Source of the DNA: Heterohyrax brucei
Taxonomy: Eukaryota; Chordata; Mammalia; Hyracoidea; Procaviidae
Assembly (NCBI GenBank): GCA_028571685.1
Contig: CM053164.1
Coordinates: 37,994,501 to 38,058,500 of the forward strand
Direction of reading: 5' to 3'
DNA length: 64,000 nt
Under the pieces are notes generated by a model that saw nothing but the letters and a program-made list of their open reading frames with translations, was not told the origin of the DNA and made no database searches. Made by a program: the position numbers and the translations under genes. This document shows, piece by piece, positions 32,113 through 43,085 of this stretch (position 1 is the stretch's first letter; every line of letters starts with the position of its first letter).

Positions 32113-32242
32113 TTTTGTTCTGACAACTCTGTCGTAAGTCAGTTCTGATGTGAGTCGAACACCTCATTTCCTTTTAGTTTTCATTATTATTGCCTCTTAT
32201 TATAAATATCTTTATAAAACATATCTTTGTCTTTGGGGTTCA

Positions 32243-32312
32243 AAAACATTACATAAACTTACAGATATATTTACAGAAAACATTACATATAAACTTACAG
32301 ATATATGCATAT
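32243..32312. repeat. two-copy ~34-bp direct repeat
   Basis: 'cattacataaacttacag' at 32248 and 'cattacatataaacttacag' at 32281, each followed by 'atatat'. Confidence 0.8.
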
Positions 32313-32469
32313 TTTTTTAAAAATGCACAAATCATGAAAATTTACTCCAACAATGAAGGACAGTTGGACAACATTGGTATTTTCTCAGCTGTGGTAATAA
32401 CTCCACTCTTTGAAGGTTCTTGGTCATCAGGATTATCCCTGGGAATGGGGACGGCATACAGAGTTGTCT

Positions 32470-33000
32470 GTGTGGTCCTTTTCTTGTTTCCTCCACAGAT
32501 TTTGCAGTAACATCTCACTGTTTCTGAATCTGCCTATTGACTTTAGGAAAGTGGTCAGTGCTTGGGTCGATATTTTCAAACAGCTGAAGCCTCTGATTTA
32601 GCTCTGAAAAAAACTTCAGATAATCCTTCCACTGTAAAATTTTCTTTGACACCTTCTCTTCTTCTTCTCTTCATTATTTCTTTCTTCTTCAGCATTTCTT
32701 TCCTCTTGAAAATCTGGTAATTCCTGATCATCAGTTGCTTTTCTTCTTGATTTGTGAGCTGTTCCACACTGACAGTGTCCAGCTCTAAATTCACCATTCT
32801 TGCACAGGGGCAGTTTCTCCACTGATCTCTTCCATCATGCTATTGTGATCAAATTGCAGCATGTTCATGTAACTCAGCAATTCTCCCATATCCCCTGCAT
32901 GCCTTTTCCCATAAATTCCTCTCAGGAAAATGCAGTGTTGCAGATACACTGAACTTCTGAGAATGATAACACCAGCACGCTACATGCTGCAACATCGTGT
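32470..33000 (-). pseudogene. unidentified coding-like relic, broken
   Basis: On the minus strand three frames give protein-like text in sequence: KLPLCKNGEFRAGHCQCG followed by SRRKATDDQELPDF (32616-32822), a Lys/Glu-rich coiled-coil-like run, then WKDYLKFFSELNQRLQLFEN and IDPSTDHFPK (about 32540-32635). The pieces lie in different frames, so the reading frame is broken. It could be a processed pseudogene or a fragment of a transposon protein. I do not recognise the parent and no intron is visible. Confidence 0.35.
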
Positions 33001-33129
33001 GTATTACGTATCACTTATGATGAAGTATACAACACAAAACCAAAAAGAAAGGATGGTTATAAGCACAGTTTGTCAAAACTCAAACATCTTGTGAGATGGG
33101 GACTTCCTGTATATGCATTCGTATCACTT

Positions 33130-33285
33130 GTTACTTTACTATTCTTATTTATCGCTAGCACACTTTAGGCTAGATGTGAGTTCCTGGAGGGCAGGAATTA
33201 TGTTTTAATCATGATGCCCAGCATGTGGTCTGGCCACATACATAATAGGCACTCTGTAAGTGTTGATGGAATTGAATTATGATTT
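33130..33285 (+). mobile_element. L2 3' fragment
   Basis: 'agttcctggagggcaggaat', 'catgatgcccagcatgtgg' and 'ataataggcactctgtaagt' match the L2 3' end. It lies about 70 bp upstream of exon 3. Confidence 0.75.
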
Positions 33286-33353
33286 ATATCAAGGCTTGAA
33301 CACGTCCAGCTATCATATGGCCACAGTGATGGTGAACCATCTGTATTTTACAG

Positions 33354-33481
33354 GATGGCCTGGTAAAGACCAACATGGAGAAGTTGACCTTCTATGCCCT
33401 CTCGGCTCCAGAAAAGCTTGATCGTATTGGCGCCTACCTCTCTGAGAGGCTCATCCGTGATGTGGGTCGTCATCGATATGG
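33354..33481 (+). CDS. EFR3B: EFR3B coding exon 3
   Basis: The exon encodes residues 29-70 and the first two bases of Gly71. It starts DGLVKTNMEKLTFYALSAP and ends IRDVGRHRY. This is the start of the helical ARM/HEAT-like repeat rod of EFR3 proteins, which forms the stable platform for TTC7 binding. The acceptor is a T-rich tract followed by CAG at 33351-33353. The donor is GTGAGT at 33482. The preceding junction is phase 0 (Glu28 then Asp29) and the following one is phase 2, with GG joined to G of exon 4. Length is 128 nt and the frame is intact. Confidence 0.95.
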
Positions 33482-34149
33482 GTGAGTAGTAAGGGAAGTA
33501 GGAAGAGAGATTTTCAACCAGTATAGGTCCTTTAAAGAAAGAAAAATCATAGTAGGCTATATTACTGAACAGACTGAAAATGCAAGGGTTGAGAGAAATG
33601 GGCTCCATGCACTCTCCCAAAGGCAGGTTAATATTTGATGCTGTTGCCAAGATTTTAGAAGAAAGGGAGGCTGAACTCCTAGGAGCACCTCATTTGGTAT
33701 CCACTTACCCTCCATATTTCTACCCAGAAGCCTCACATATAGCCTGGAACCTCAAAAGATTAGTCTAGACCAGAATGTGTCATTATCCTTCTCAAACCCA
33801 TCCCTCCTCTTTCAGTTTAACTCTCCAGGAGGTAAGGAAAACTCATCTCCATTCTAGTAAGAACGCAAGGTTTGAGGTAACTTGTCTATTAAAAATAGAC
33901 TTAAGTGAAATATTTATCAGTGTCCTGTGAGGGAAGGATTTACTGTGTTTGAAGAGAGAAGAAATCCTAAAGAAAATGTCTGATCAATAGATTTAGCTGT
34001 TTAAAAATTTAAATATGTGATGTTAAAAAACAAACAATTAAAACTTAAAATACAACAACAAGAAGTGTCTTTTAAAAATAAGACAGAAGATTCGAACTCA
34101 TATATTAGTGGCTCATGACAAATAATAGAGGTGGAGTGGGGGAGATTGA
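33482..34149. other. intron 3 start, nothing recognised
   Basis: I see no supported feature; the right part is A-rich. Confidence 0.3.
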
Positions 34150-34407
34150 GACCCTAAAAGATTTGGAGCAAGGACCGTAAATAAGAAATTTACAAAAGAG
34201 GAGATAGACTTGGCTGTGAACATGGGATAATGTTCAACAAACTTGCAATCAAAGATACCAATTAAAACAATAAGATACCTTCTTCACATCTCACAATAAT
34301 AAAAGCAGTAGGTATAATTTGCAGTGTTAACCAAGGGATGACAAAACAAGAAGCATTTTCATGCTTTTCTAGGAGAGATGCACATTGGTGAAGCCTTTCT
34401 AGAAAGT

Positions 34408-35278
34408 GGAAATCCTGGTGGAATAGTGGTTAAGTGCTACCATGTGCTCACCAAAATTTTGGCAGTTCAGATCTACCAGCTACTTCTAGGTGATGGCATC
34501 TGGGGTCTTAAAAGCTACCAAGCTGCCATATAACTAACATCAGTCAGTCCCAGTCCACCTGGACCAGAGGCAAATGGTGGACATCAAGGACAGGAGGAAA
34601 ATATTAGCCCATCAGATGGATGGGGATGTGTGAACCAATATCAGCTTCAGCAAGAGACCAGAAGAACTAGATGATTCCCGGCCATCACCAGTAACTTCCT
34701 GAAGGAGGTACATGGTATGGAACGGTGGGAGAAATATGAGAGGGCAGAGCTAGAATTCTACCCAAAGAACACATTTGAAGGTCTGGAAGACAGGAGGGCC
34801 CCATGGGAGGGTAGCCTCTGGATTCTGTAACCCTAAACCACATCCAGCACCATGGCCAGCTCTCCTGACAAAGACTAAACTAGACTATACAAAACAAAGA
34901 GTGCGGCTGGTGACGAACAAACATTTGGACTGTAATATGTACACGAGACTGTTCTAGAGGCTCATCACCAGAGCCAAGATGGTAAGGGGAGGTGGGTCAG
35001 ATCTTGGTCAAAGGGTCATGGGAAATTCCAGATGAAAGGGGAAAGTATGCTGTTATGGGGGGTGAAGTGGGGCAGTTACAATAGAGTAACAGTGAAAGTT
35101 TCAGGTGTTACACGGCAAGTTGATAATAGACTGTTAAATCATTCTTAGTCACTGTAAAATTTGTTTTAAAAAACAAGCTGCCAGGTGATCCTTAGAAATT
35201 CTATAGGGTGGTTCTACTCCATCTTATAGGATTGCTGTGAGTCAGAATCGACTTGATGACAGTGGGTTTTGTTTGGTT
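34408..35278 (+). mobile_element. AfroSINE-type SINE containing an L1 tail
   Basis: SINE head at 34408-34484 ('aatcctggtggaatagtgg') and SINE body/3' end at 35172-35278 ('ggttctactccatcttatag', 'atcgacttgatgacagtgg'). The 12-bp duplication 'tttctagaaagt' is at 34396-34407 and 35279-35290. The middle is an L1 3' UTR. Confidence 0.85.
34485..35171 (+). mobile_element. L1 3' UTR copy inside a SINE
   Basis: 'tctggggtcttaaaagctac' matches 'tgaggtcttaaaagccagca' of the L1 at 11357. It runs to an A-rich tail at 35155-35171. A strongly 5'-truncated insertion, about 0.69 kb. Confidence 0.75.
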
Positions 35279-35924
35279 TTTCTAGAAAGTAATTTTGAAG
35301 TGTGTGTCAAGAAACTCAAAAACATTTATGCTTTTAGAACAAGTAATTCCATTTCTGTTAATCTATCCCAAGGAATCAATCTTACATACAAATCTAGTTT
35401 ACACAGAAAGATATTCATCAGAGTGTTTTTTATAATAATGAAAAGTGGAAATAAATGTCCGACAAGAGGAAAAGAATTAGTAAATTGTAGTGTATATCAC
35501 CTGATGAAACATTAGCTTGTCCTTAAAAAATGGGATTTATAAAGATGTGGTCCCTACAGTGTGGAAAACAACTTAAGTAAATGAAGAATAGGATGCATAA
35601 TTATGCACACAGTGTTTACAGTTGAGGTAGAAAATGACAAATTTCAATGTCTAGAAAATATGATAAAAATAAGTACACAAAATGTTAAGATTACTCTGTT
35701 TTGTGGACAGGGTGGCTGTAGAGTTTTGTCTGTTTCTCTTCTACTTTTTTTGTGTGCTTTCTAAATATTCTGTGTTGAGCATGGGTGACTTTCACTGTGA
35801 AGCAAGTGTGAAATTGTGTTTGCTGCTGAACTATCGAGATTCAGAGAGAGACTGACTGTAAAGCTAACTGTAAAGTGCTGAGGTAGTGTTGCGGCGGGAC
35901 AGAGGGTTGGACAGACTTAAGGTG

Positions 35925-36145
35925 GTGGTGGCTGGGTGCCACCCATTCAGCTCTGACCCATGGCGAACTCGTGAATAACAGAACGAGTTGTTGCTTTGTT
36001 CTGTGCCATCTTCATTATTGTTGCTGTGTCTGAGCCTGTTGCTGTAGCTGTTGTATCAGTCCATCTCACCAACCACAATGTCCTTTTGCAAAATGAGCAA
36101 GTTTCGCCGTCCTTGTTTTTGGTTGGCATCCTGCAGATTTGGGTA
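35925..36145 (-). mobile_element. RTE LINE 3' fragment
   Basis: 'gctctgacccatggcgaact', 'aataacagaacgagttgttg', 'gtatcagtccatctcaccaa' and 'ccacaatgtccttttgc' follow the antisense RTE 3' end at 61490-61670. Confidence 0.65.
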
Positions 36146-36309
36146 GTTAAGTCCTCTTGGTTCTAGTCTTCACAAAGCCTTTGACATCCATCCTCTCCTT
36201 TCATCATTCCTGCCTTTTCCCAGTTCAGACGCTCATTTCTTTTTAACCCAAACTATGGAGGTAGACTTCGAAATTGTCTTCGTGCTTCCCACCTTTCCTC
36301 TTCTGGTCC

Positions 36310-36500
36310 TTCCAGGTTAATACTGCTAGATACCAGCTTCCCATGATGCAGACCTGAAGCTGTACTCTCTCAGCGCCTCTAGGATAAAATCCAAGCTCTT
36401 TTGCTTAACTTTAAGGGTCTTCCATAACTTGCCCCTAACTCACCACTTTACCCATCATGCCCACCACCCCACCCCGCCCACCCTAGACCTCTTCCAGACA
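36310..36500 (+). mobile_element. L2-like fragment
   Basis: 'ggataaaatccaagctcttt' and 'agggtcttccataacttgcc' match the L2 order. Confidence 0.6.
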
Positions 36501-38125
36501 GACTGGCTGATGACCCCTCCAATTTCCAGGCCTCTCTGCCCCCTGGGCCTTTGTGGTGACCACTCTTCCCAACCTCCCCCCACCTCTGCCCATCAGCCCC
36601 TGCTGTCCTACAAGCCCTCCTCTTTTTGGTGGGTTCATTGACCAGATCTTGAACTAGAATGAGGTTTGTATTGTGCTGACAGGGTGTAGAGGTCCAGAAA
36701 GCATGGAACCCACTAGCGAATAGTAAATCAGTACCTCTGGTGTAAAAGCAGAACCCCAAACAGTACATTTCTGGGATCATTTTATACAACAGAATTATGT
36801 TACATGCCCCAAAAAAAGGGCACGAATATATCACACATGTTGATTATATAAAAGGCCTTGACGTATGAAGTGTACCAAAACAAGTAAAAATAACTTTACC
36901 CTAGATTGAAGCTTAAACTAATCTATGGCTATAACATTAAAGATTTAATACAAATTTTGCTTGTCTTCTCTGCAGTGAGGATTCTCTCAGTTAAGCTGTC
37001 CTACAGCCAGCAGAGCCATTTAGAGTTATTCCCCTGACCTTAGAGCTGCAGTTCCAAATTGGTATCATTCTGTTAAAAATAGACCTCGCAGCATCTAAGT
37101 GTTTAAAGCCTTGAAGGCCTCCCCAAGGGTTTTAATCATAAACATTTGGAGAAAAGAAAAACCTGTTAGGTCTAATCTGATCTCTCGTTCTCTCTTTGTT
37201 CCGTCCCATCCTTCCTCACCCGACCCCACTCATCATCTTCATATCACCTTCCACATCACTGACAGCAGCTTTGAAAGAGCAAAATGTTGGCATAGAGAGT
37301 GTCTGAGGGGCTGTATCTCCCTCACAGTGCAGGTCTCTGTAGTTATTTATGGTTTGGCCATGTGGACCTTGGTTGTTGGACCCAGGAGCAGAGTCACCCC
37401 CTTCTACCTTCACTACCTCCCTATATTGTGACCCCACACCCCTTGTGTATGGACTCTGTTACCATATGTGTTTGGCAGCAGGGGGATAGTCAAATATGGA
37501 CAGAGGATAAGAAGTGAATTTCAAGGTGTTTTTGTCAGTATGGACCATGATGAGAAGAAACAGGCAGAGTAGTGAAAAGCCAGAATTCCTTATATTGCCT
37601 CCTTCTGTGTGTGTTTTCCCTTTCCAGTACAGCCTGAATCTTAGAAGACCCGTAACAGCTGGAAAACAAGGGACTTAACAACAGTACTGAGACTCAGGGT
37701 CAGATGCCCATGATCACTGAGACCTGGCAACATGTTAAATGCTGTGTTAGATGCTGTCAGGATCTCCAGAGCCTAGAGCTGTCACCCAGCCTCAGGCTGT
37801 CTGAGCCCTGCAGGATGGAGATGCCTGGGCCAAAGAGAGTTGGGGTACTCCCCTAAGGAACCTGGCCTCAGAAGCTGATGGTCGAGATCCTAAGAAATAT
37901 AGATTTCCTAGAAGGTCCTTGATCACACTTGGATAACAGGGCTGATCCTTTGGATATGGATATTGCAGACTCCTACTAAATAAAGAGTTTCATCCTTCTC
38001 TCCTTCAGCTAAGGACAATCTCTCTCCCCTCTATATAGACTTTTTACACCCAGAAGATTCTTTCCAGGGGTTAGGCTGACTACATACATTCAAACTGCCC
38101 GGAATAAGAGGTTCTTCCTCAAAAC
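36501..38125. other. intron 3, nothing recognised
   Basis: I see no supported feature. Short open frames here overlap each other on both strands and have no recognisable content. Confidence 0.3.
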
Positions 38126-38285
38126 TAGAAACCCTGGTGGCATAGTAGTTAAGAGCTATGGCTGCTAACTAAAAGGTTGGCAGTTCAAACCCACCAGACA
38201 CTCTTTGGAAACCTTATGGGACAGTTCTGCCTTGTCCTGTAGGGTCGCCATGAGTTGAAATTGATTTGACAGCAGTGGGCTTTGG
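38126..38285 (+). mobile_element. AfroSINE-type SINE, short form, well preserved
   Basis: 'agaaaccctggtggcatagt' to 'ttgatttgacagcagtggg'; close to the consensus, so relatively young. Confidence 0.9.
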
Positions 38286-39709
38286 ACTCATGAAAGCTGC
38301 TGTCCTTTCAGTAATCCCTGGACAACGACGGGCACTGCTGAAGGTGCCTCTGCCTCTCTTTCTGCCTGCTGATCCTAATTCCTGGTCCCAGAACTGCCTT
38401 TCCTCTCCAGCAGTATTTGGTTTCCAGACTTTGCCTTCTTGCTTCTTTTTTCCTGAAGACTCAGCACCTCTCCTGATTCCTGGGCCCACTCATGACTGAG
38501 CACGAGATGTTCAAGCAGAACCAGGTACAGGTGCCTCACTACGGGTAGCTCTTGCCGAAGACCCTTGGCACAGCGTTCCTGCCTCACTTCTAAGTACTAA
38601 GCCCACTGTTGTTGTAAGTCACCTGCTGAGTTCCTGTTGCTATAACCCACCAAAGTGCGCTAGTCTTTACCTGGCCTTAGTTGCTGCCCACAATCTCCAG
38701 TGCATCCCAGATTCCTTGGATTCTGCCCTCCTCACCTGCTGGGAGACCCTCCTAGAACACTGAGGACTGCTGCTGTGGTCTGTAACCTGTTTTTATTTTC
38801 ACCTGGGCTGGGGGTGCTGCAGTGGGGGAGTTTCTTCAACTCCTTCCTGCCCCTTCCTCTTGTGAGTACCCAGCCAGGCCAAGTTCACGTTCCCACATCT
38901 CTTACTGCTTTGGACCCCTTCCAGGACAAACCCAGATCAGATCTCCGATGTCTCTAGTGGACATGACTCTGAGAATCCCATGCTCTATTCCTTTCCAGAG
39001 TGCTGTATAAGTCTAAAGGCTAGGACATACCTTGGGAAGGGTCACTGTGAGAAAGAACACAGAACACTGACTGGGGACTCAAAAAAGGTCCCATCAGGTT
39101 CCCGCCTCCTAAGAGACTTTGAACAGTTGAAGTCCATAGTTACAGTGTTTAAGTGATGGAGCCAGAGAGGGGAGGGATGAAGGATGATGTATTGAAAGAA
39201 CTAGGCTTTAAATGCCTTTACTTTTCAGTTGCAACTTCTACCAAAATTTTCACTGTTATTCAGTACCCAAGTTTTTTTTTTTTTTTTTCTAGAAAATGAT
39301 GGGTTTTCCTTATTAGAAGATCTTCTGGGATATTTTTTACAGGAAAAAAGAAAGCAGCAATCTAAGCCCTGGGGCATGGGAGGCCCTCTAGCATCTTCTC
39401 TTGTAGTGACACTGCACTCTTTCCTTTTGCTAGTTTAAACTCTATGAAATACTGGTGAAATACTGGTGGATGCTGGGATGATTCATAAGAGAATTAGAAT
39501 TTCACTCTACCTGCCTTGCCTGGCTGCCTTAATGTACCTGGGTTTCTGTGAAGGCAAGGTTGTAGTTCAGGGTGCTCCCCACCCTGCAGAGTTCAGTCTG
39601 TGCTTCATCGGCCCCCACAGTGGACCTGAAACATGCCGGAACCGGGATTGCAAGGCACAACAGGTTTCCTGGGCTGCGACAGAAATACCCTCTGAAAGTA
39701 ATGGCCATA
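38286..39709. other. intron 3, nothing recognised
   Basis: A T-run at 39271-39288 is the only notable simple tract. Confidence 0.3.
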
Positions 39710-40006
39710 GGCCAAGGAAGGGTGGGCTGAGGTCAGGGCCAGTGTACAGTAGGCTGAGGTCAGGGCCACTGTAAGGTGAGCTGAGATCAGGACCAGTGTA
39801 GGGTGGGCTGAGGTCAGGGCCAAGGAAGAGTGGGCTGAGGTCAGGGCCAAGGAAGGGTGGGCTGAGGTCAGGGCCAAGGAAGGGTGGGCTGAGGTCAGGG
39901 CCAAGGAAGGGTGGGCTGAGGTCAGGGTCAAGGAAGGGTGGGCTGAGGTCAGGGCCAGTGTATGGTGGGCTGAGGTCAGGGCCAATGTATGGTGGGCTGA
40001 GGCTCT
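39710..40006. repeat. 27-bp minisatellite, 11 units
   Basis: Unit starts fall at 39710 + 27n up to 39980 with no insertion or deletion. Each unit is near 'ggccaaggaagggtgggctg' plus 'aggtcag'. Units 2-4 and 10-11 carry 'ccagtgta' or 'ccaatgta' variants; the central units are nearly identical. It ends 565 bp before exon 4. Confidence 0.95.
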
Positions 40007-40571
40007 GGGTTATGGATGCTCAAAGACCCGTGCCACCTTTGTATTTGAAAGACACTCTGTAAATAAGGACGTGATATGTTCCACTTGTGAATGTGCCCAG
40101 AGATGACTCTTCAGTAGACTTGGCTTATACAGACAAAGAAATGAATGTTTTATAACAGCACAAAGGAGGTTTTTAGAGCATAGATGTTGTCTGTCTTATG
40201 GTTTACAAGGTATAGTAGTATCTCAGGACTGCGTAGGAAATAGTATCTGATGTCTTCTTAAAAATTAGAAGCTTGTCTAACGACTGTTATTTTACATATT
40301 TGAATTTGCAAAGCTGGCTCATGTCTGAGGCAATTTGGACAGTGTCTGAAATGGGGTGGCTGCCCTTAGAAGTATGGCAGAGCTTTGCATTTGGGGTCCT
40401 GTACATATCTCTAGAAATTGTCTGATAGTTATGCTTCCTGTGCTGTTATTTAAGTCTTTAACCAAATGTTGGTTTGGTTTGATAGACAAAGAGCAGCCGG
40501 GGTTGCCCCTAGTCACACAGGGGCACGAGGATGGGCACAAGGCCATGGTGGCGATGGGTTGCTTCCCCCAG

Positions 40572-40722
40572 GTACGTGTGCATCGCCATGGAGGCGCTGG
40601 ACCAGCTGCTGATGGCCTGCCACTGCCAGAGCATCAACCTCTTTGTCGAGAGTTTCCTCAAGATGGTGGCCAAGCTGCTGGAGTCGGAGAAGCCCAACCT
40701 GCAGATCCTTGGCACCAACTCG
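40572..40722 (+). CDS. EFR3B: EFR3B coding exon 4
   Basis: The exon completes Gly71 and encodes residues 72-121, beginning YVCIAMEALDQLLMACHCQS and ending LQILGTNS. It is part of the N-terminal helical-repeat rod. The acceptor is a short C-rich tract and CAG at 40569-40571. The donor is GTAAGG at 40723. Length is 151 nt (1 + 50 codons). It is clearly more GC-rich than the other exons, with most third positions G or C. A longer open frame covers the same bases at 40356-40871 in another frame, but it reads through both splice sites and is not the EFR3B frame. Confidence 0.95.
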
Positions 40723-40902
40723 GTAAGGAAGACCCGGGAGGCTCTGGGTCTCCCAGCCTCCCCCAGCCGGGGCCAGGGAAGTGGGTGGGGGTGAGGGAGC
40801 CCTCTGGATCAGGGTCATGGTTTCCTGTCTGGTTCCTGATCCTCAGATCAACATATTGCTTGTCCTGGTAAACCTCTTGGCGCGGACACAGGGGCATGTA
40901 TC

Positions 40903-41035
40903 TTTATTTAATTGCAGTATCACCCACATACCATAAAATACACCACTTTAAAGCACACAGTCTGGTGGGTTTTAGTATACTCACAATATTGCACAACTAT
41001 CGCCACTGTCCAGTGCGTTTATCTGTAGCCTAATG
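40903..41035 (-). mobile_element. old L1 3' fragment
   Basis: 'aattgcagtatcacccacat', 'aaaatacaccactttaaagc' and 'caactatcgccactgtcca' are the reverse of an L1 3' end. Confidence 0.6.
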
Positions 41036-41490
41036 ATTTTCAAACTGGTTTTAATAGTAGATGTATCCCTTAAAAAACCTTAAGTAGGACCCCGATACAT
41101 AAGAAACAGACTGAAATGGTGCCATTCCTGTGGAGGGAGGGTGCCCAGCACCCCTATAGCTCAGCACCTGGCTTCATGGTGCACAGTTTGAACGCTGGTC
41201 CAGGTCACGACTCTTTCCAAAGTGGAATAAACAGGTGTCTGTGAGTAGGAGGCACCAGGTAAGCGGAAGCAGCGTAGGAAGCAGGGCTCTTAGCTTAGTT
41301 CTGCCCTTACCGAGCTGTGGACGCTGAATGGGTTGTTTTTCTCTTCAGCCTTTTCTTTAATACCATGAGTGGGTTGAATTTAGTCTCTCTATGTCCTCCA
41401 AGCTCTGTGATGCTGGTCTCAGTACAAATGGCTGTCATCATAGGGGTTGCAGTATTGTGAGACAAAAGCCATCAGTTGGGTCAAGAACTC

Positions 41491-41991
41491 TGTTTTAGTC
41501 AGCTAGGGCTGCTCTAACAGAATTACCACAGAGTGGATGGCTTTAACAAAGAAAGATTTATTCTTACACAGTCCGGTAGGTTGCAAGTCCATATTCAGGG
41601 TGTCCGCTCCAGGGAAAGACTTTCCCCTTGTTGGCTCTGGAGGAAAGTCTGGTATTGCATCAGTCTTTGTCCAGGGAGCGTCCTCACGCAAGAAACTCTG
41701 GTCTGAAGGACGCGCTGTGCTCCCGATGCTGCTTGCTTGATGGTAGCGAGGTTCTCAAATTGTCCTTTGTTTCTTTTTCCTTTCATTCCTTGCAAGCTAA
41801 AAGCATTAAGGGTGGGGTAAGCCATACTCCAGGGAAACTTCCCCATAGCAGGAATTCACAGCCCCACCCTAATCCTTTAACATACAGGTTAGCAAAACCA
41901 CACAATGGAGGACAGTCCCAAGATACTGGGAACCATATCCCAGCCACGTGGCTGCACACATTTTTGGGGGGACACAATTCCAACCATGACA
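41491..41991 (-). mobile_element. solo LTR, family A copy 3
   Basis: Reverse orientation, TGTTTTAGTC to CATGACA. The perfect 5-bp duplication 'aactc' is at 41486-41490 and 41992-41996. Nearly the same as the 16581 copy. Non-coding, although it has open frames. Confidence 0.9.
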
Positions 41992-41996
41992 AACTC

Positions 41997-43085
41997 CTAG
42001 CACCATGTATGTTCATATATTCTAGAATATCCTGGCTTCTTTCTTTAATTTCTTACCCTTTCTTTTACTCCCTGTCCTTCAGGGTGTATTTTCAGCTTCT
42101 GGTCTCTGGGCAGTTTGACATAAAGCCCTTAAATGTAACTGTTTTTTTTTTTCAGGTCTTAGGTGAAGCATTTAACAGCCTGCAAAAACTACAAAAGAAA
42201 AATTTAAGTTTGCCTTCTTAATATTCTCCATATGAATTTTCTGAATTATTATTGCACAGATCAGAGCTGCTTTCTTGGTTTACATGAGCTGACTTAACCA
42301 GAAGATAGTCTTCCAACTTTACTTTCAAGGACCAAGACTAAACAATGTATTCCCTCCTCTTTTCTCTGTGAGCCAGCTGCCTTTGAAAAATTACATATAC
42401 AGTAGCTAAGGGTAAAGTGATTTGTCAGGTTGCCCTGGCAACAGATGCAGATCCTATCTCAGTTGTTCTGTTTAAGAAAACTACAGTCTAGAAGAGAACA
42501 TCCAAGTGGAAAAGAAATCAGTCATCCAGCATCTGAGGATGTCTCCCCATCGGAGACAGAGAAGCAGGTAGCTGCCAGATATAGCTCTCCCCACAGTGAA
42601 TTCTTGGCTGGGACAGGAGTTGTTAGCTGCAGCCTTGAACGTACAGGGTCCTGCAAATCCCCAGATTCCCACTGCAGTGAATCACTGCAACACCAAGGGA
42701 ACAAGCCGGCTGATAATTACTGTGCCGCAGACAATGAAGATTACGTAAGGACAGGCTATTCTAAGTAAGTTGAGTCTAGTATTTGCAGAAATTCAGAGTC
42801 AACTTTGAGGCAGCTTTTCCAGTATTATGTCTCATCCATATGCCCTTTCCAGCTCTCTGAGCCTAGGACCTTCGTGAATCTTCTAGAGGAAAGCTTTCTT
42901 GCTTCTTCTCATCTTAGAACTTGCAGCATGTTACAAAGTTCTTGCTGGATGGAATCTGAGAGAATTTAGCCCAGGAGTTTCCAGTGGTTTTTCATAGGGA
43001 TTTGGGGCTCTACAGGACCAAGGCGGAGCTGGAAGAGGAGGGACAGAAGGGCCCAGGGCCATTAATGTCTGCTTCATCCCAGTGT
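41997..43085. other. intron 4, mostly unassigned
   Basis: A 112-codon open frame at 42430-42768 has no recognisable content. No repeat is assigned with confidence. Confidence 0.3.

Larger units (their letters stand above)
34150..35700 (+). mobile_element. old L1 ORF2-region fragment split by a nested insertion
   Basis: 34150-34407 and 35279-35700 read as one old L1 3' ORF2 region ('caaacttgcaatcaaag', 'gcacattggtgaagcc', then 'ggaatcaatcttacataca', 'gaaagatattcatcagag'). The 34408-35278 insertion interrupts it. Confidence 0.65.

Noticed and set aside
39605..39985. Repetitive 126-codon minus-strand protein with a 9-residue repeat
   Set aside because: It is a by-product of a 27-bp minisatellite whose period is a multiple of three; there is no start context or exon evidence. 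Kept as a finding for its structure only.
39710..40006. CRISPR-like regularly spaced repeats
   Set aside because: Units are contiguous with no unique spacers and the DNA is mammalian; it is a minisatellite.
40356..40871. 171-codon open frame on + over exon 4
   Set aside because: It reads exon 4 in the wrong frame and runs through both splice sites. The EFR3B frame explains the conservation here.
42430..42768. 112-codon + strand open frame in intron 4
   Set aside because: No domain or splice-site support that I can see; cannot be separated from chance.
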